NCBI RefSeq assembly: GCF_017874035.1 | Contig: NZ_JAGGKV010000007.1 | Coordinates: 186,001 to 250,000, forward strand | DNA: 64,000 nucleotides | Source of the DNA: Paenibacillus aceris | GTDB taxonomy: Bacteria; Bacillota; Bacilli; Paenibacillales; NBRC-103111 | Direction: 5' to 3' | Shown: positions 51,464 through 60,567 of the stretch, in pieces | Position numbering within the stretch: position 1 is the stretch's first letter | Layout: each line of letters opens with the position of its first letter | Translations under genes and position numbers: made by a program | The notes under the pieces: model-generated | Told to the model about the DNA's origin: nothing | The model's input: only the letters and a program-made list of their open reading frames with translations | The model's database searches: none

Positions 51464-53209
51464 ATGTTTAGCGTATTGAAAAAATTAGCTTGGTTTTTCC
51501 GAACGAACTGGAAACGATATACGATCGCAATTGGACTTCTCATTATTGTCGGAATCATTGACGTGATTCCCCCGAAGCTGATTGGCTATGCCATTGATGG
51601 GATACACATGGGGACTTTAACAGGCAGTAAGCTGTTCCAGCTGCTCGCCTTCTGGGGGACGTTAATTGTAACCGGCTATGGATTATCCTATGTCTGGCTG
51701 TACCAACTGTTTGGGGGCGCTTTTGTCCTGGAACGCGTGCTTCGTTCCCGATTAATGAGGCAATTGCTGCGTATGACGCCATCCTTTTATGAGCGCAATC
51801 GCACGGGCGATCTCATGGCCAGGGCTACGAATGATCTGCAGGCGGTGTCGACAACAGCGGGTTTTGGGATTTTAACCTTCGTAGATTCCACATTGTTCAT
51901 GTTGACCATTCTCAGTATGATGGGCTTCTTCATCAGCTGGAAGCTGACGCTTGCCTCGATCCTCCCGCTGCCATTGATGGCTGCTGCGATCACGATCTAT
52001 GGGGGACGCATCCACGAGAGGTTCATCCGGGCTCAGGACGCTTTCGGACAAATGAACGATCGGGTGCTTGAAACAATAGCCGGGGTGCGGGTCATACGTG
52101 CTTTTGTACAGGAAAAAGCCAGTGAACAAAGCTTTAAAACGATGACAGACGATGTTTTCCGCAAAAATATAGCGGTAGCTTTTATCGATGCACTTTTTGA
52201 ACCAACGGTCAAAATCCTTGTCGGCATTTCCTATTTAATCGGACTCTGCTACGGCGGGTACATGGTGTTCCATAGTGAATTAACGCTCGGAGAGCTCGTG
52301 TCCTTCAATACGTTCCTTGGCATGCTGATTTGGCCGATGTTCGCGATCGGGGAGCTCATGAACATCATGCAGCGCGGCAATGCCTCTCTGGACAGGGTGA
52401 ATGAGACGCTTGGCTATAAGCCTGATGTCAAAGACTCACCGAATGCAACGACCTTGCTGCTGCCCAATTCGATTAGCTTCAAAAGCGTTACCTTCCGCTA
52501 CCCGTCATCTTCGATTGATAATCTTGTCAATATTTCCTTCGACCTGAAGCGCGGGCAGACGCTTGGCATTGTAGGCCGTACAGGAAGCGGCAAAACAACA
52601 CTGCTCAAACAGCTGCTGCGCGAATATCCGCTAGGGAAAGGCACGATCGCTATCTCGGATACGCTGATTGATCAGCTGACGATCGATACTGTGCATGGAT
52701 GGATTGGGTATGTTCCGCAGGAGCCGATTCTTTTCTCCAAAACGGTGAAGGAGAACATTATGTTCGGCCGCAGCCAAGGGACGGAGGAGCAGCTCATCCA
52801 AGCGCTGGAGCTTGCGGCTTTCCGCAAGGACGTGGAGTTCTTGCCGGAAGGACTGGAAACTTTGGTCGGTGAGAGAGGCGTAGCCTTATCCGGCGGCCAG
52901 AAACAACGCGTATCGATTGCGCGGGCGCTTTATATTGATCCGGAAATCCTGATGTTGGATGACGCGCTTTCTGCAGTGGACGCCAAGACAGAGGCGGAGA
53001 TCATCCGCGGCATTCGCTCAGAGCGCGCAGGCAAAACAACACTCATCACGACGCACCGCCTATCTGCGGTACAACATGCAGATTGGATTCTCGTGCTGGA
53101 TGAGGGGTATATCGTCGAGGAAGGCACGCATGAGGAGCTGCTGGCACTCGGCGGCTGGTATAAAGAGCAGTATGACCGTCAGCAACTAGAGGAGCAGCAG
53201 GTTAGCTGA
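51464..53209 (+). CDS. bmrC: Multidrug ABC exporter subunit, BmrC/YheI-like
   Basis: Starting at the ATG at 51464 (two earlier in-frame starts exist; homology favours FSVLKKLAWFFRTNW here), the protein has 581 residues. It has a six-helix membrane domain and an ATPase with Walker A GRTGSGKTTLLKQL, signature LSGGQKQRVSIARAL and Walker B ILMLDDALSAVD, the Asp in place of the catalytic Glu marking the degenerate site. Size and sequence, for example FYERNRTGDLMARATNDLQA, fit Bacillus YheI/BmrC. The leader attenuator upstream supports an antibiotic-inducible exporter. Confidence 0.93.
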   Translation: MFSVLKKLAWFFRTNWKRYTIAIGLLIIVGIIDVIPPKLIGYAIDGIHMGTLTGSKLFQLLAFWGTLIVTGYGLSYVWLYQLFGGAFVLERVLRSRLMRQLLRMTPSFYERNRTGDLMARATNDLQAVSTTAGFGILTFVDSTLFMLTILSMMGFFISWKLTLASILPLPLMAAAITIYGGRIHERFIRAQDAFGQMNDRVLETIAGVRVIRAFVQEKASEQSFKTMTDDVFRKNIAVAFIDALFEPTVKILVGISYLIGLCYGGYMVFHSELTLGELVSFNTFLGMLIWPMFAIGELMNIMQRGNASLDRVNETLGYKPDVKDSPNATTLLLPNSISFKSVTFRYPSSSIDNLVNISFDLKRGQTLGIVGRTGSGKTTLLKQLLREYPLGKGTIAISDTLIDQLTIDTVHGWIGYVPQEPILFSKTVKENIMFGRSQGTEEQLIQALELAAFRKDVEFLPEGLETLVGERGVALSGGQKQRVSIARALYIDPEILMLDDALSAVDAKTEAEIIRGIRSERAGKTTLITTHRLSAVQHADWILVLDEGYIVEEGTHEELLALGGWYKEQYDRQQLEEQQVS

Positions 53210-53261
53210 ACGGAAGAAATAGTGTAGGAAGACATCTAGTGAAAAGAAGGTGAGAATTCTA

Positions 53262-55316
53262 ATGAAACAAACAGGCAAGCGGTTATTTCAATATGCAGCA
53301 ATTTTCAAAAAGCCTCTGCTGATCGCACTTCTGTGCTTATCCGTCGCTGTTGCCACGGAGCTGGCTGGCCCTTTCATTGCCAAGAAGATGATCGACACGC
53401 ATATCCTTGGGATTGAGAAACCATGGTATGAGACGGTATCAGCCACACAAACCGAAAAGGCTGTCCCGTGGAACGGGGCCTTTTATAAGCGGGTCGATCA
53501 TTTTGCAGCGGGAGAGCCGAAGGGGCAGGAGGCTCGGATTCTGCAGGTAGGCACCCAGTTTGTATGGGTGGATCAGCCTCTCGTCTTTGATGGCGTACGC
53601 AAGCTGTCGGAGGATGGGAAGCTTACGATTACGCAGGGAACGGAACAGGCGGAGTATGCGGCTAAGAAGCTCGGCATTCAGGAGCTCTACACGTTCTATG
53701 AGCCTGAATTTATCAGTTTAATGAAGTTGGCGGGTCTTTACTTTGTATTAATTCTTATTGGCGCAGCTTTTACCTATGGTCAGCGCTATCTGCTGCAGTC
53801 TGCGGCGAATCGGATCATTCAGCGGATGCGGAGCGATGTGTTTGCACAGATTCAACGGCTGCCGATCAATTATTTTGACAATCAGCCGGCGGGGAAAATT
53901 GTTTCACGGATTACGAACGATACGGAGTCTGTCAAAGACCTGTACGTTCAGGTGTTAGCGAACTTTTTTACAGGTGCGATTTATATCGTCGGTATTATTG
54001 TAGCGTTGTTTATTTTGGATTATCGTTTAGCTTTATTCACGCTGCCTGTTCTTCCTTTGCTCTATGTATGGATCATTGTTTACCGCAAGTATGCCTCTCA
54101 CTATAATCATGAGATTCGTGAACGGATCGGCTCCATCAACGGGATGATTAATGAGGCGATTCAAGGGATGACGATCATTCAGGCTTTTCGCAGGCAAAAA
54201 GAAACGACACAAGAATTCGAGCAGTTGAATGATGAATATACGAGATACCAAAATAAATTGCTCAGCCTGAACTCGCTGACTTCTCATAACCTGATGAACG
54301 TTGTAAGGAACTTGTTCTTCTTCGGGCTCATCTGGTACGTCGGCGGCAGCTCCCTGCACTCGTTAATCACGGTTGGTGTTCTATACGCATTCGTAGATTA
54401 CTTAAACCGTATGTTCCACCCGATGGTGGGGATTGTGAACCAGCTTCCGAACTTGGAACGGGCTATTGTATCGGCTGATCGTGTGTTCGAGCTGTTGGAT
54501 GAGCAAGGTCTTAACGTGGCGAATGGAGAAGCTGAGCGCTATCTGGGCAATGTGAAGTTTGAGCATGTTCGTTTTGCTTACAAAGAAGGCGAAGAGGTGC
54601 TGAAGGATATCACTTTCGAGGCTAAACAGGGGCAGACGGTTGCGCTTGTGGGGCATACCGGTTCGGGCAAAAGCTCCATCTTGAATTTGCTTTTCCGCTT
54701 CTACGATGTGAACGAGGGCCGCATCACGGTCGATGGCCGCGATGTTCGCGAGATGCCCAAACAGCTGCTCCGGCAGCATATGGGCATCGTATTGCAAGAT
54801 CCGTTCCTGTTCACAGGGACGATTGCGTCCAATGTCTCCTTGGACGATCCGTCCATCACCCGGGAACGGGTCGAAGCGGCGCTGCGCGAGGTCGGCGCAG
54901 CGGAAATGTTTCAGAGCCTGCCGCACGGCATCGACGAGCCCGTGATCGAGAAGGGCAGCACGCTGTCGGCTGGGCAGCGGCAGCTGATATCTTTTGCCCG
55001 GGCGCTGGCGTTCGACCCGGCGATCTTGATCCTCGATGAGGCGACGGCCTCCATCGACACCGAGACCGAGGCCGTCATTCAGGCGGCTCTCGAAGTGCTG
55101 TCGAAGGGGCGTACCACCTTCATCATTGCCCATCGTTTGTCGACGATCAAAAACGCCGACCAAATTCTTGTGCTCGACCACGGCGAAATCGTCGAGCGCG
55201 GCAGTCACGAGGAGCTGATGGGGCTCCTCGGGCGGTATTATCAGATGTACCAGCTGCAGCAGGGACATCCGGAGACGGCCGCCGCTGACGAGGACGGGGT
55301 GCGGAGCGGCTTGTAG
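53262..55316 (+). CDS. bmrD: Multidrug ABC exporter subunit, BmrD/YheH-like
   Basis: The ATG at 53262 has AAGGTGAG 7 nt upstream; an earlier in-frame GTG lies in that site. The 684-residue protein has an extra extracellular domain between membrane helices 1 and 2 (about residues 40-140), typical of BmrD/YheH. The ATPase has Walker A GHTGSGKSSILNLL, signature LSAGQRQLISFARAL and Walker B ILILDEATASID with the catalytic Glu. It forms a heterodimer with the preceding subunit, which has the degenerate site. Confidence 0.93.
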   Translation: MKQTGKRLFQYAAIFKKPLLIALLCLSVAVATELAGPFIAKKMIDTHILGIEKPWYETVSATQTEKAVPWNGAFYKRVDHFAAGEPKGQEARILQVGTQFVWVDQPLVFDGVRKLSEDGKLTITQGTEQAEYAAKKLGIQELYTFYEPEFISLMKLAGLYFVLILIGAAFTYGQRYLLQSAANRIIQRMRSDVFAQIQRLPINYFDNQPAGKIVSRITNDTESVKDLYVQVLANFFTGAIYIVGIIVALFILDYRLALFTLPVLPLLYVWIIVYRKYASHYNHEIRERIGSINGMINEAIQGMTIIQAFRRQKETTQEFEQLNDEYTRYQNKLLSLNSLTSHNLMNVVRNLFFFGLIWYVGGSSLHSLITVGVLYAFVDYLNRMFHPMVGIVNQLPNLERAIVSADRVFELLDEQGLNVANGEAERYLGNVKFEHVRFAYKEGEEVLKDITFEAKQGQTVALVGHTGSGKSSILNLLFRFYDVNEGRITVDGRDVREMPKQLLRQHMGIVLQDPFLFTGTIASNVSLDDPSITRERVEAALREVGAAEMFQSLPHGIDEPVIEKGSTLSAGQRQLISFARALAFDPAILILDEATASIDTETEAVIQAALEVLSKGRTTFIIAHRLSTIKNADQILVLDHGEIVERGSHEELMGLLGRYYQMYQLQQGHPETAAADEDGVRSGL

Positions 55317-55497
55317 GAGCGCCGGCAGGGCGCAGCGTTGCCGCCTTGCCTATGTTGCACTTTTTAGGCATATCGTTGCATTTTGTGCAACATAGATAAC
55401 CCGTCTCTCCTTTTCTGCTCAAACCATTTCGAGAACGTATAAGCCTATGCTACAATACAATATAGAAATAATTTCCTTGTCGAAATGGAGGGGCGGT

Positions 55498-55812
55498 ATG
55501 CGTTCAGATACAATCCGTTTACTAAACCTGCTTCAGCTGCTATCGGAAATCGCGATTGCTGTCGGGTATTTGCTGGGGCTTATCCCCTTCGTTTACCTGT
55601 GGTCCTGTGCGTGGGTAATCCCGCTCGTGTTTGTGAATTTAGTGTTTGCGATTCTCACTCACAATGGCACTACGACCAAGACGGTAATAAACATCATTAT
55701 GGCTTTTTTGAGTTTTATTCCCGTGGCAGGGTATGTGTTCCGCATTGTCGGCATCGTGATTTCGTGGCTCAACATTGCAGCTTTATCCAAAGAAAGAGCG
55801 AGACGCTACTAA
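55498..55812 (+). CDS. Small membrane protein with three helices, unknown
   Basis: From the ATG at 55498 (GGAGGGG upstream) the 104-residue product has three hydrophobic segments (LSEIAIAVGYLLGLIPFVYL, CAWVIPLVFVNLVFAIL, IIMAFLSFIPVAGYVFRIVG). I recognise no family with certainty. A strong terminator follows, shared with the convergent gene. Confidence 0.7.
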   Translation: MRSDTIRLLNLLQLLSEIAIAVGYLLGLIPFVYLWSCAWVIPLVFVNLVFAILTHNGTTTKTVINIIMAFLSFIPVAGYVFRIVGIVISWLNIAALSKERARRY

Positions 55813-55819
55813 AGCGTAA

Positions 55820-55858
55820 AAAAAGGATGGAAGCCCAAAAGGCATCCATCCTTTTTCT
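55820..55858. terminator. Bidirectional terminator
   Basis: AAAAAGGATGG pairs with CCATCCTTTTT around a GCC/GGC inner pair, with an A-run on one side and T-run on the other. Confidence 0.88.
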
Positions 55859-55892
55859 TTCTATGCGCACCTCCGCGATGCACCTCGCCATG

Positions 55893-56513
55893 CTAATAAG
55901 CTATCCCCACGCGGTGCCCGATGTACTCGTCCGCGCAAGCGACGCGGTAGGTAAAATCCGCCGTGTCGCCCACCGAGATGGATTTGCCATCATCAGGCAG
56001 GAAATCCCGTGCCACGCGGTAGGTTCCAAGCGCCTCGCCATCCGGCAAGTAGGTTGGGCAGACGATGGTCCATGCCAAACCAGAGGCTTGCAGCAGCTCC
56101 CATGCTTTGCGATGCTCCTCGGCGGCCCGTGTAGAGGAACGTCTGGTGTCCGGCGTTTCGTAGCGGAGCAGTCCGGTATGTTCCTTGCTTTGCAGGATGC
56201 CGGCTGTACCGATGGTGACAATTCGGCTAACCCCATGAGATTTCATAGCCGCGATGAGAAGGGGCGTGGCTTCGGTCAGTACCGTACCTCCATCGGTGCC
56301 CAGGCAACTGATTACCGTATCAACGCCTCCAAGGGAACGGTGGATGTCTTGGTGATGACAGGCGTCACCTTGCAGCAAGGTAAGCTGTTCTGAACTATGG
56401 TTTATTTTTTGAGGACTGCGTACAAGTGCTGTTACTCTATGGTGATCTGCCAAAGCTTGCTCCAAAACGCGAGACCCTACTCTTCCTGTAGCTCCTAGTA
56501 TAAGAAAATGCAT
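55893..56513 (-). CDS. NAD(P)-binding protein (NmrA-like/atypical SDR)
   Basis: The protein, about 206 residues, starts HFLILGATGRVGSRVLEQAL with a GxTGxxG nucleotide loop, followed by VTALVRSPQKI, LLQGDACHHQDI and VDTVISCLGT. The pattern is that of NmrA/HSCARG-like or BVR-B-like atypical SDRs; no catalytic Tyr-x-x-x-Lys is evident. Substrate is unknown. I chose the ATG at 56513 because GGAGG is 5 nt upstream. Confidence 0.87.
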   Translation of the reverse strand: MHFLILGATGRVGSRVLEQALADHHRVTALVRSPQKINHSSEQLTLLQGDACHHQDIHRSLGGVDTVISCLGTDGGTVLTEATPLLIAAMKSHGVSRIVTIGTAGILQSKEHTGLLRYETPDTRRSSTRAAEEHRKAWELLQASGLAWTIVCPTYLPDGEALGTYRVARDFLPDDGKSISVGDTADFTYRVACADEYIGHRVGIAY

Positions 56514-56804
56514 GCTAGCCTCCATATTTTATCAATGTTCAATGTGGTCCCTATTATACGCTCCTTGCTTACGGTTAGGAAATGTTCTCGGTACCGTCGA
56601 GAGTATCGGTGTTGAAATGACAGTCGGGCCTTACTCGTGCTATGCCGACGAAATAGAGCGTGTCGTGTCAAGATCGCCTCCGTTCTCAGGAATGGGGCGA
56701 TTTCCTTTTGCCATTTTACACCTGACTTGAACCGAAGTTGCTAATCCAGCATAATAGGAGATAGTAGAAATCAGGATCACGGCATAGAAGGGGATTTCCC
56801 AAGC

Positions 56805-57533
56805 ATGAGAATCAATAAATTTATTAGTGAAACAGGGGTTTGCTCCAGGCGGGAAGCGGACAAGTGGGTGGAAGCCAAACGTGTTACCATCAACGGGGTG
56901 GTTGCCGGACTTGGGAGCGTAGTCGATCCAGGCGATGAGGTTCGGATCGATGGTAAGCCGATTGGCGAGAAGAAGGATCACGTTTATATTGCGCTCAATA
57001 AGCCAGTGGGAATTACAAGTACGACAGAAGCTCATATTAGAGGCAATATTGTAGATTTTGTGGGGCATTCGGAGCGTATTTTCCCGATAGGCAGACTTGA
57101 TAAAGATTCGGAAGGGCTCATTCTTCTAACGAATAATGGTGACATCGTGAACCAGATTTTACGCGCTGAAAATAACCACGATAAAGAGTACATCGTGACG
57201 GTGAACCGGCCAATTACACCGATGTTTTTGAAGGGAATGGCGAGTGGCGTTCGTATTCTCGGCACGGTCACGAAGCCTTGCGAAATTTATCCGGTTGGCG
57301 ATCGGGTGTTTCGAATTATCCTGACGCAGGGACTTAACCGGCAAATTCGCCGCATGTGTGAAGCGTTCGGATATCGTGTGGTGCGCTTGCAGCGTGTACG
57401 GATCATGCATATTCATCTGGGGAATCTGAAGGTGGGCAAATGGCGTGATTTAACGCAAGGGGAAATGAAGGATCTCATGTTCACTCTAAGCCAAGAAAGC
57501 GCGAAAGCGACCAAATCCCCGAACGGTACATAA
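56805..57533 (+). CDS. rluF: 23S rRNA pseudouridine synthase (RluF-type)
   Basis: The 242-residue protein has an N-terminal S4 RNA-binding domain (MRINKFISETGVCSRREADK, VEAKRVTINGVVAGLGSVV) and an RsuA-type catalytic domain with the nucleophile Asp in IGRLDKDSEGLILLTNNGD. NRQIRRMCEAFGYRVVRLQR is the RluF/RsuA C-terminal block. RluF modifies U2604 in helix 88 of 23S rRNA in E. coli; target in this organism is inferred. A terminator follows immediately. Confidence 0.92.
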   Translation: MRINKFISETGVCSRREADKWVEAKRVTINGVVAGLGSVVDPGDEVRIDGKPIGEKKDHVYIALNKPVGITSTTEAHIRGNIVDFVGHSERIFPIGRLDKDSEGLILLTNNGDIVNQILRAENNHDKEYIVTVNRPITPMFLKGMASGVRILGTVTKPCEIYPVGDRVFRIILTQGLNRQIRRMCEAFGYRVVRLQRVRIMHIHLGNLKVGKWRDLTQGEMKDLMFTLSQESAKATKSPNGT

Positions 57534-57536
57534 AAA

Positions 57537-57590
57537 GCACATCTTCAAACATCCTTGGCGGGTGCTTGGAGATGTGTTTTTTATTTTTTT
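57537..57590 (+). terminator. Terminator of rluF
   Basis: CACATCTTCAA (57539-57549) pairs with TTGGAGATGTG (57566-57576), followed by a six-T run and further T-rich bases. Confidence 0.85.
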
Positions 57591-57683
57591 ATTTTTATGG
57601 GGGTCGACAGCAACTTTTTCTCCAACTTCTGCGTCAAGAAGGTACTATGGAAATTTTTACATTCCAAAAGGAGGAAGAGGACT

Positions 57684-60035
57684 TTGAAAATAGTCAAACA
57701 AGCAGGAACGCTGGTACTTGCTTCGAGCTTGCTGCTCACGGCTGCTCCGGCCGTTTGGGCCAATGAGGTGAGTGCAGATAGTAAGGCCATTTCACTCCCC
57801 ACTTTTCCTGGCAGCGACGTTAAGCAGCTGGATGCCAAAATTACAAAAGAACAGGCGCTCGAACGGGCTAAAGCGTACATAGCGCTGCCTGAAGGCTACA
57901 CCTTTCAGTCGATCAGCTTAAACGCTTACTATGGCATGAACGGCCGAAATATCCCGACGTGGAACATTAATTATGTGAAAAAGGTGAAAGAGCAGAACTA
58001 TGGCTATATGAACATATCCATTAATGGCCTGGACGGATCGCTCACCGCCTATAACATGAGTGATAATGATCCCAATCGTAAACCGAGTTACCCTCCTAAG
58101 GTAGATTTCCAAGCAGCTAAAGATGTCGCTTCTGCCTTCATTGCTAAAGTAAATCCAGACAAGCAGAAGGAGGTTATCTACAACGATTCGGAAGAGAAAG
58201 CGTTCCGAACACCTCTGAATGGCAATTATCAATATAATATTCGATTCGACCGCTCGGTTGACGGTGTTCCGTTCGCTATGAATGGCATATCGGTAAGCGT
58301 TAACGGTGACGGTCAAGTTACTAGTTATAATTTCAACTGGCAGGATAACGTCACGTTCCAGCAGAACGTAACGGCTATTACCAAAGAGAAAGCCGCTCAA
58401 TTGTTCCACGACAAGGCTGACTTATCGTTGCTTTACCAGATTCCATACGGCACCAAAGGAAAGAAATTGCCGATTATTTCTTACATGATGGACGCGTTCT
58501 CGCTCAATGCGGTGACCGGAGAATTGTGGAAGGCGGCCCCGCATACGGAGGAATCCAAACCGTTAACGGACAAACCGCTCGCCGAACGTCCAACCGCGAC
58601 TCTGAATCTGACCAAGGAAGAGGCTGTGAAAAAGGTAACTGCCTTGTTCAACCTTTCAGCGGACTACAAGCTGCAGGAGGCTTCCTACAATGAAGGGACG
58701 AATCCTGAAACCGGGGAAACGAATTCCAATTGGAACCTGAGCTGGAACGTCACTTCCGAGAAAGACCTTACAGGCAAAATGGGCGGAGGCGCTTGGGCAG
58801 GTGTGAACAGCAAAACCGGAGAAATTACGAATTTCAATAGCTACGTGCCTTACGGGCCTGACGCCAATAAGGAGATTGAAGGTAAGATTTCCTTAGAGGA
58901 TGCAGTGGCCAAAAGCGTTGATTTCGTGAAAAAGCAGATCCCTGCGTACACCGATCAATTGGTGCTTAACAAGCTATCCGCAAAGGATTACCCGGAAGAT
59001 CAGTTGAAACATATGCGGAATTGGGATATCCGCTTCAATCGCGTCATTGACGGGGTTATAGCAGGTAATGAGGCTGTAATGATCAGCATCGACCGTGTAA
59101 CCGGTCAGATCATGAGCTATCAATTCGGACTCAGCGACTTGCCGTACCCCAACAAGAAACCGGAGGTTTTAGCCCCGGATACAGCTAAGGATCTGTGGCT
59201 CTCCCAGTTCGATATTAAATTAAACTATGTGCTCGAAGATGGCGGGTACAATGGCGTTATTTCGATTGAGAAATACAATGTCATGGTGGCCGCAGGAGAA
59301 ATTCCTCCGACTGCAGCAGTGACTGACGCCAATGAGAAAGTGGAAGCTAAGCTTGTTTACTCGCTCGTTCCGAAGTTCAACCGTGAGGCTTTCTTGCTGG
59401 ATGCGCAAACTGGAAAGTGGAGAAACAGCCAAACGGGCGAAGTCATATCTTTAGATAAGGTAACCGTTAGCGATATCGATAACCACTGGGCTAAGAATGA
59501 GCTTCAACTGATGCTGGACTATCAAGCGCTCGATGTGCAGGACGGCAAGGTAAACCCGGATCAACTGATTAAACGGGGCGAGCTGGTCAAAATGCTTGTC
59601 ATCGCCATGAATGGCGGGAACGGCGGCATATACTACGGAGCGGACCGCAAAGCATCGTTTGCGGATGTGAGCAACACATCGCCATATTTCGCCTTTGTCG
59701 AAAATGCGGTTGACCGTGGTTTGCTGGAAGCAGGCGCTGATTTCAACCCGGAGGCTACACTCGATCGCGAAGAGATGGCCCAACTGATCGTGAAAGCGCT
59801 GGGGTACAAAAGCTTGGCGAAATTCGACGGCGTCTTCAACAGCCAGTTCTCGGATGCCTCTGAGGTTAAACAAGTAGGCGTGGCGGCAATTGTTGTCGGG
59901 CTTAACATTATGTCTCTGGACGGTGATAAATTTGCACCGAAGCAAGAAGTGTCGAAGGCACAAGCAGCCAGCGCTTTCTACCGCTTCCTGCAAAAACGTG
60001 CGGAGCTGCAAGATTCGCCACGTTACTATTTCTAG
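57684..60035 (+). CDS. Secreted YcdB/YcdC-domain protein with S-layer homology domains
   Basis: A longer frame starts at 57555, but a TTG at 57684 has AAAGGAGG 9 nt upstream and yields a proper signal peptide (KIVKQAGTLVLASSLLLTAA..., cleavage near VWA-NE). The 783-residue protein has two copies of a YcdB/YcdC (PepSY-like) repeat region: ITKEQALERAKAYIALPEGY, and later LNLTKEEAVKKVTALFNLSA with MRNWDIRFNRVIDGV. Three SLH domains then follow from about VSDIDNHWAKNELQLML, FADVSNTSPYFAFV and FSDASEVKQVGVAAIVVG. SLH domains bind pyruvylated wall polymer, so it is cell-surface attached. Enzymatic function is not evident. Confidence 0.9.
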   Translation: MKIVKQAGTLVLASSLLLTAAPAVWANEVSADSKAISLPTFPGSDVKQLDAKITKEQALERAKAYIALPEGYTFQSISLNAYYGMNGRNIPTWNINYVKKVKEQNYGYMNISINGLDGSLTAYNMSDNDPNRKPSYPPKVDFQAAKDVASAFIAKVNPDKQKEVIYNDSEEKAFRTPLNGNYQYNIRFDRSVDGVPFAMNGISVSVNGDGQVTSYNFNWQDNVTFQQNVTAITKEKAAQLFHDKADLSLLYQIPYGTKGKKLPIISYMMDAFSLNAVTGELWKAAPHTEESKPLTDKPLAERPTATLNLTKEEAVKKVTALFNLSADYKLQEASYNEGTNPETGETNSNWNLSWNVTSEKDLTGKMGGGAWAGVNSKTGEITNFNSYVPYGPDANKEIEGKISLEDAVAKSVDFVKKQIPAYTDQLVLNKLSAKDYPEDQLKHMRNWDIRFNRVIDGVIAGNEAVMISIDRVTGQIMSYQFGLSDLPYPNKKPEVLAPDTAKDLWLSQFDIKLNYVLEDGGYNGVISIEKYNVMVAAGEIPPTAAVTDANEKVEAKLVYSLVPKFNREAFLLDAQTGKWRNSQTGEVISLDKVTVSDIDNHWAKNELQLMLDYQALDVQDGKVNPDQLIKRGELVKMLVIAMNGGNGGIYYGADRKASFADVSNTSPYFAFVENAVDRGLLEAGADFNPEATLDREEMAQLIVKALGYKSLAKFDGVFNSQFSDASEVKQVGVAAIVVGLNIMSLDGDKFAPKQEVSKAQAASAFYRFLQKRAELQDSPRYYF

Positions 60036-60060
60036 GAAGTCAGCCCCGCGCTGTGTGAAT

Positions 60061-60135
60061 GGGAACTACGGGGTGCTATTTGTGTGAAATGAGCTGATTT
60101 CGGGGTTATAGAGGAACTACAGGATCGTAGATCCC
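60061..60135. repeat. Family A element, shortened copy
   Basis: GGGAACTACGGGGTGCTATT at 60061 and GGAACTACAGG at 60113 keep the 52-bp left spacing, but the second arm runs straight into ATCGTAGATCCC, as if the centre were deleted. GAAATGAGCTGATTTC lies between the arms. Confidence 0.75.
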
Positions 60136-60170
60136 ACTGGTGCGAGATCCGCATAGTAATCATAGAAAAG

Positions 60171-60215
60171 AGGGCTATCTACAGGTCATTCCAGACCTTT
60201 TGAGATAGCCCCTTC
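60171..60215. repeat. Family B nested hairpin, copy 6
   Basis: GGGCTATCT / AGATAGCCC encloses AGGTC / GACCT around ATTCCA. TTCTTC follows. It lies between convergent genes. Confidence 0.8.
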
Positions 60216-60235
60216 TTCACGTGCTTATCAATGCT

Positions 60236-60397
60236 CTAGAGCATTGGGAATACATAATGAACTAAGAAATATAGAACACCAAAGATGATAACGATGTAAG
60301 CCGCATACTTAATGAAGGTGGAAGCTACTAGGCTGGAATCTGATTTTTTCTCCACATGGCGTTCTTCAATTTCATAATTACGTGGCTGAGTCGACAT
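60236..60397 (-). CDS. Small membrane protein, 53 residues
   Basis: The ATG at 60397 has a clear AAAGGAG upstream (7 nt). The product is hydrophilic at the start (STQPRNYEIEERHVEKKSDS), then has a single membrane helix (ASTFIKYAAYIVIIFGVLYF) and a short tail ending PML. I know of no function. It is divergent from ilvA and ends next to a family B hairpin. Confidence 0.75.
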   Translation of the reverse strand: MSTQPRNYEIEERHVEKKSDSSLVASTFIKYAAYIVIIFGVLYFLVHYVFPML

Positions 60398-60490
60398 GGC
60401 AATCACTCCTTTAAAGGTATCTTGATCATTAATACCCTCCTGAGTTTGGAGTGAATCAGAGCAATTTTAGAATGTTCCAATAATATTTTC

Positions 60491-60518
60491 TTACAGGCGC
60501 TCTCCAGTATGCTACAAT
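60491..60518 (+). promoter_or_regulatory. Promoter of ilvA
   Basis: TTACAG, a 16-bp spacer and TACAAT (60513-60518) lie 50 bp upstream of the start. No T-box or leucine attenuator is visible. Confidence 0.5.
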
Positions 60519-60567
60519 AATCTTTAAAATTTATTAAGCATTTGGTGAGAAAGGAAGTAAGAGAATA

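Noticed and set aside
54402..55268. Minus-strand ORF opposite the BmrD-like ATPase domain
   Set aside because: It mirrors conserved ABC ATPase codons and has no start signal.
55485..56393. 302-codon plus-strand ORF
   Set aside because: It runs across two supported genes on different strands and the terminator between them; composition is not protein-like.
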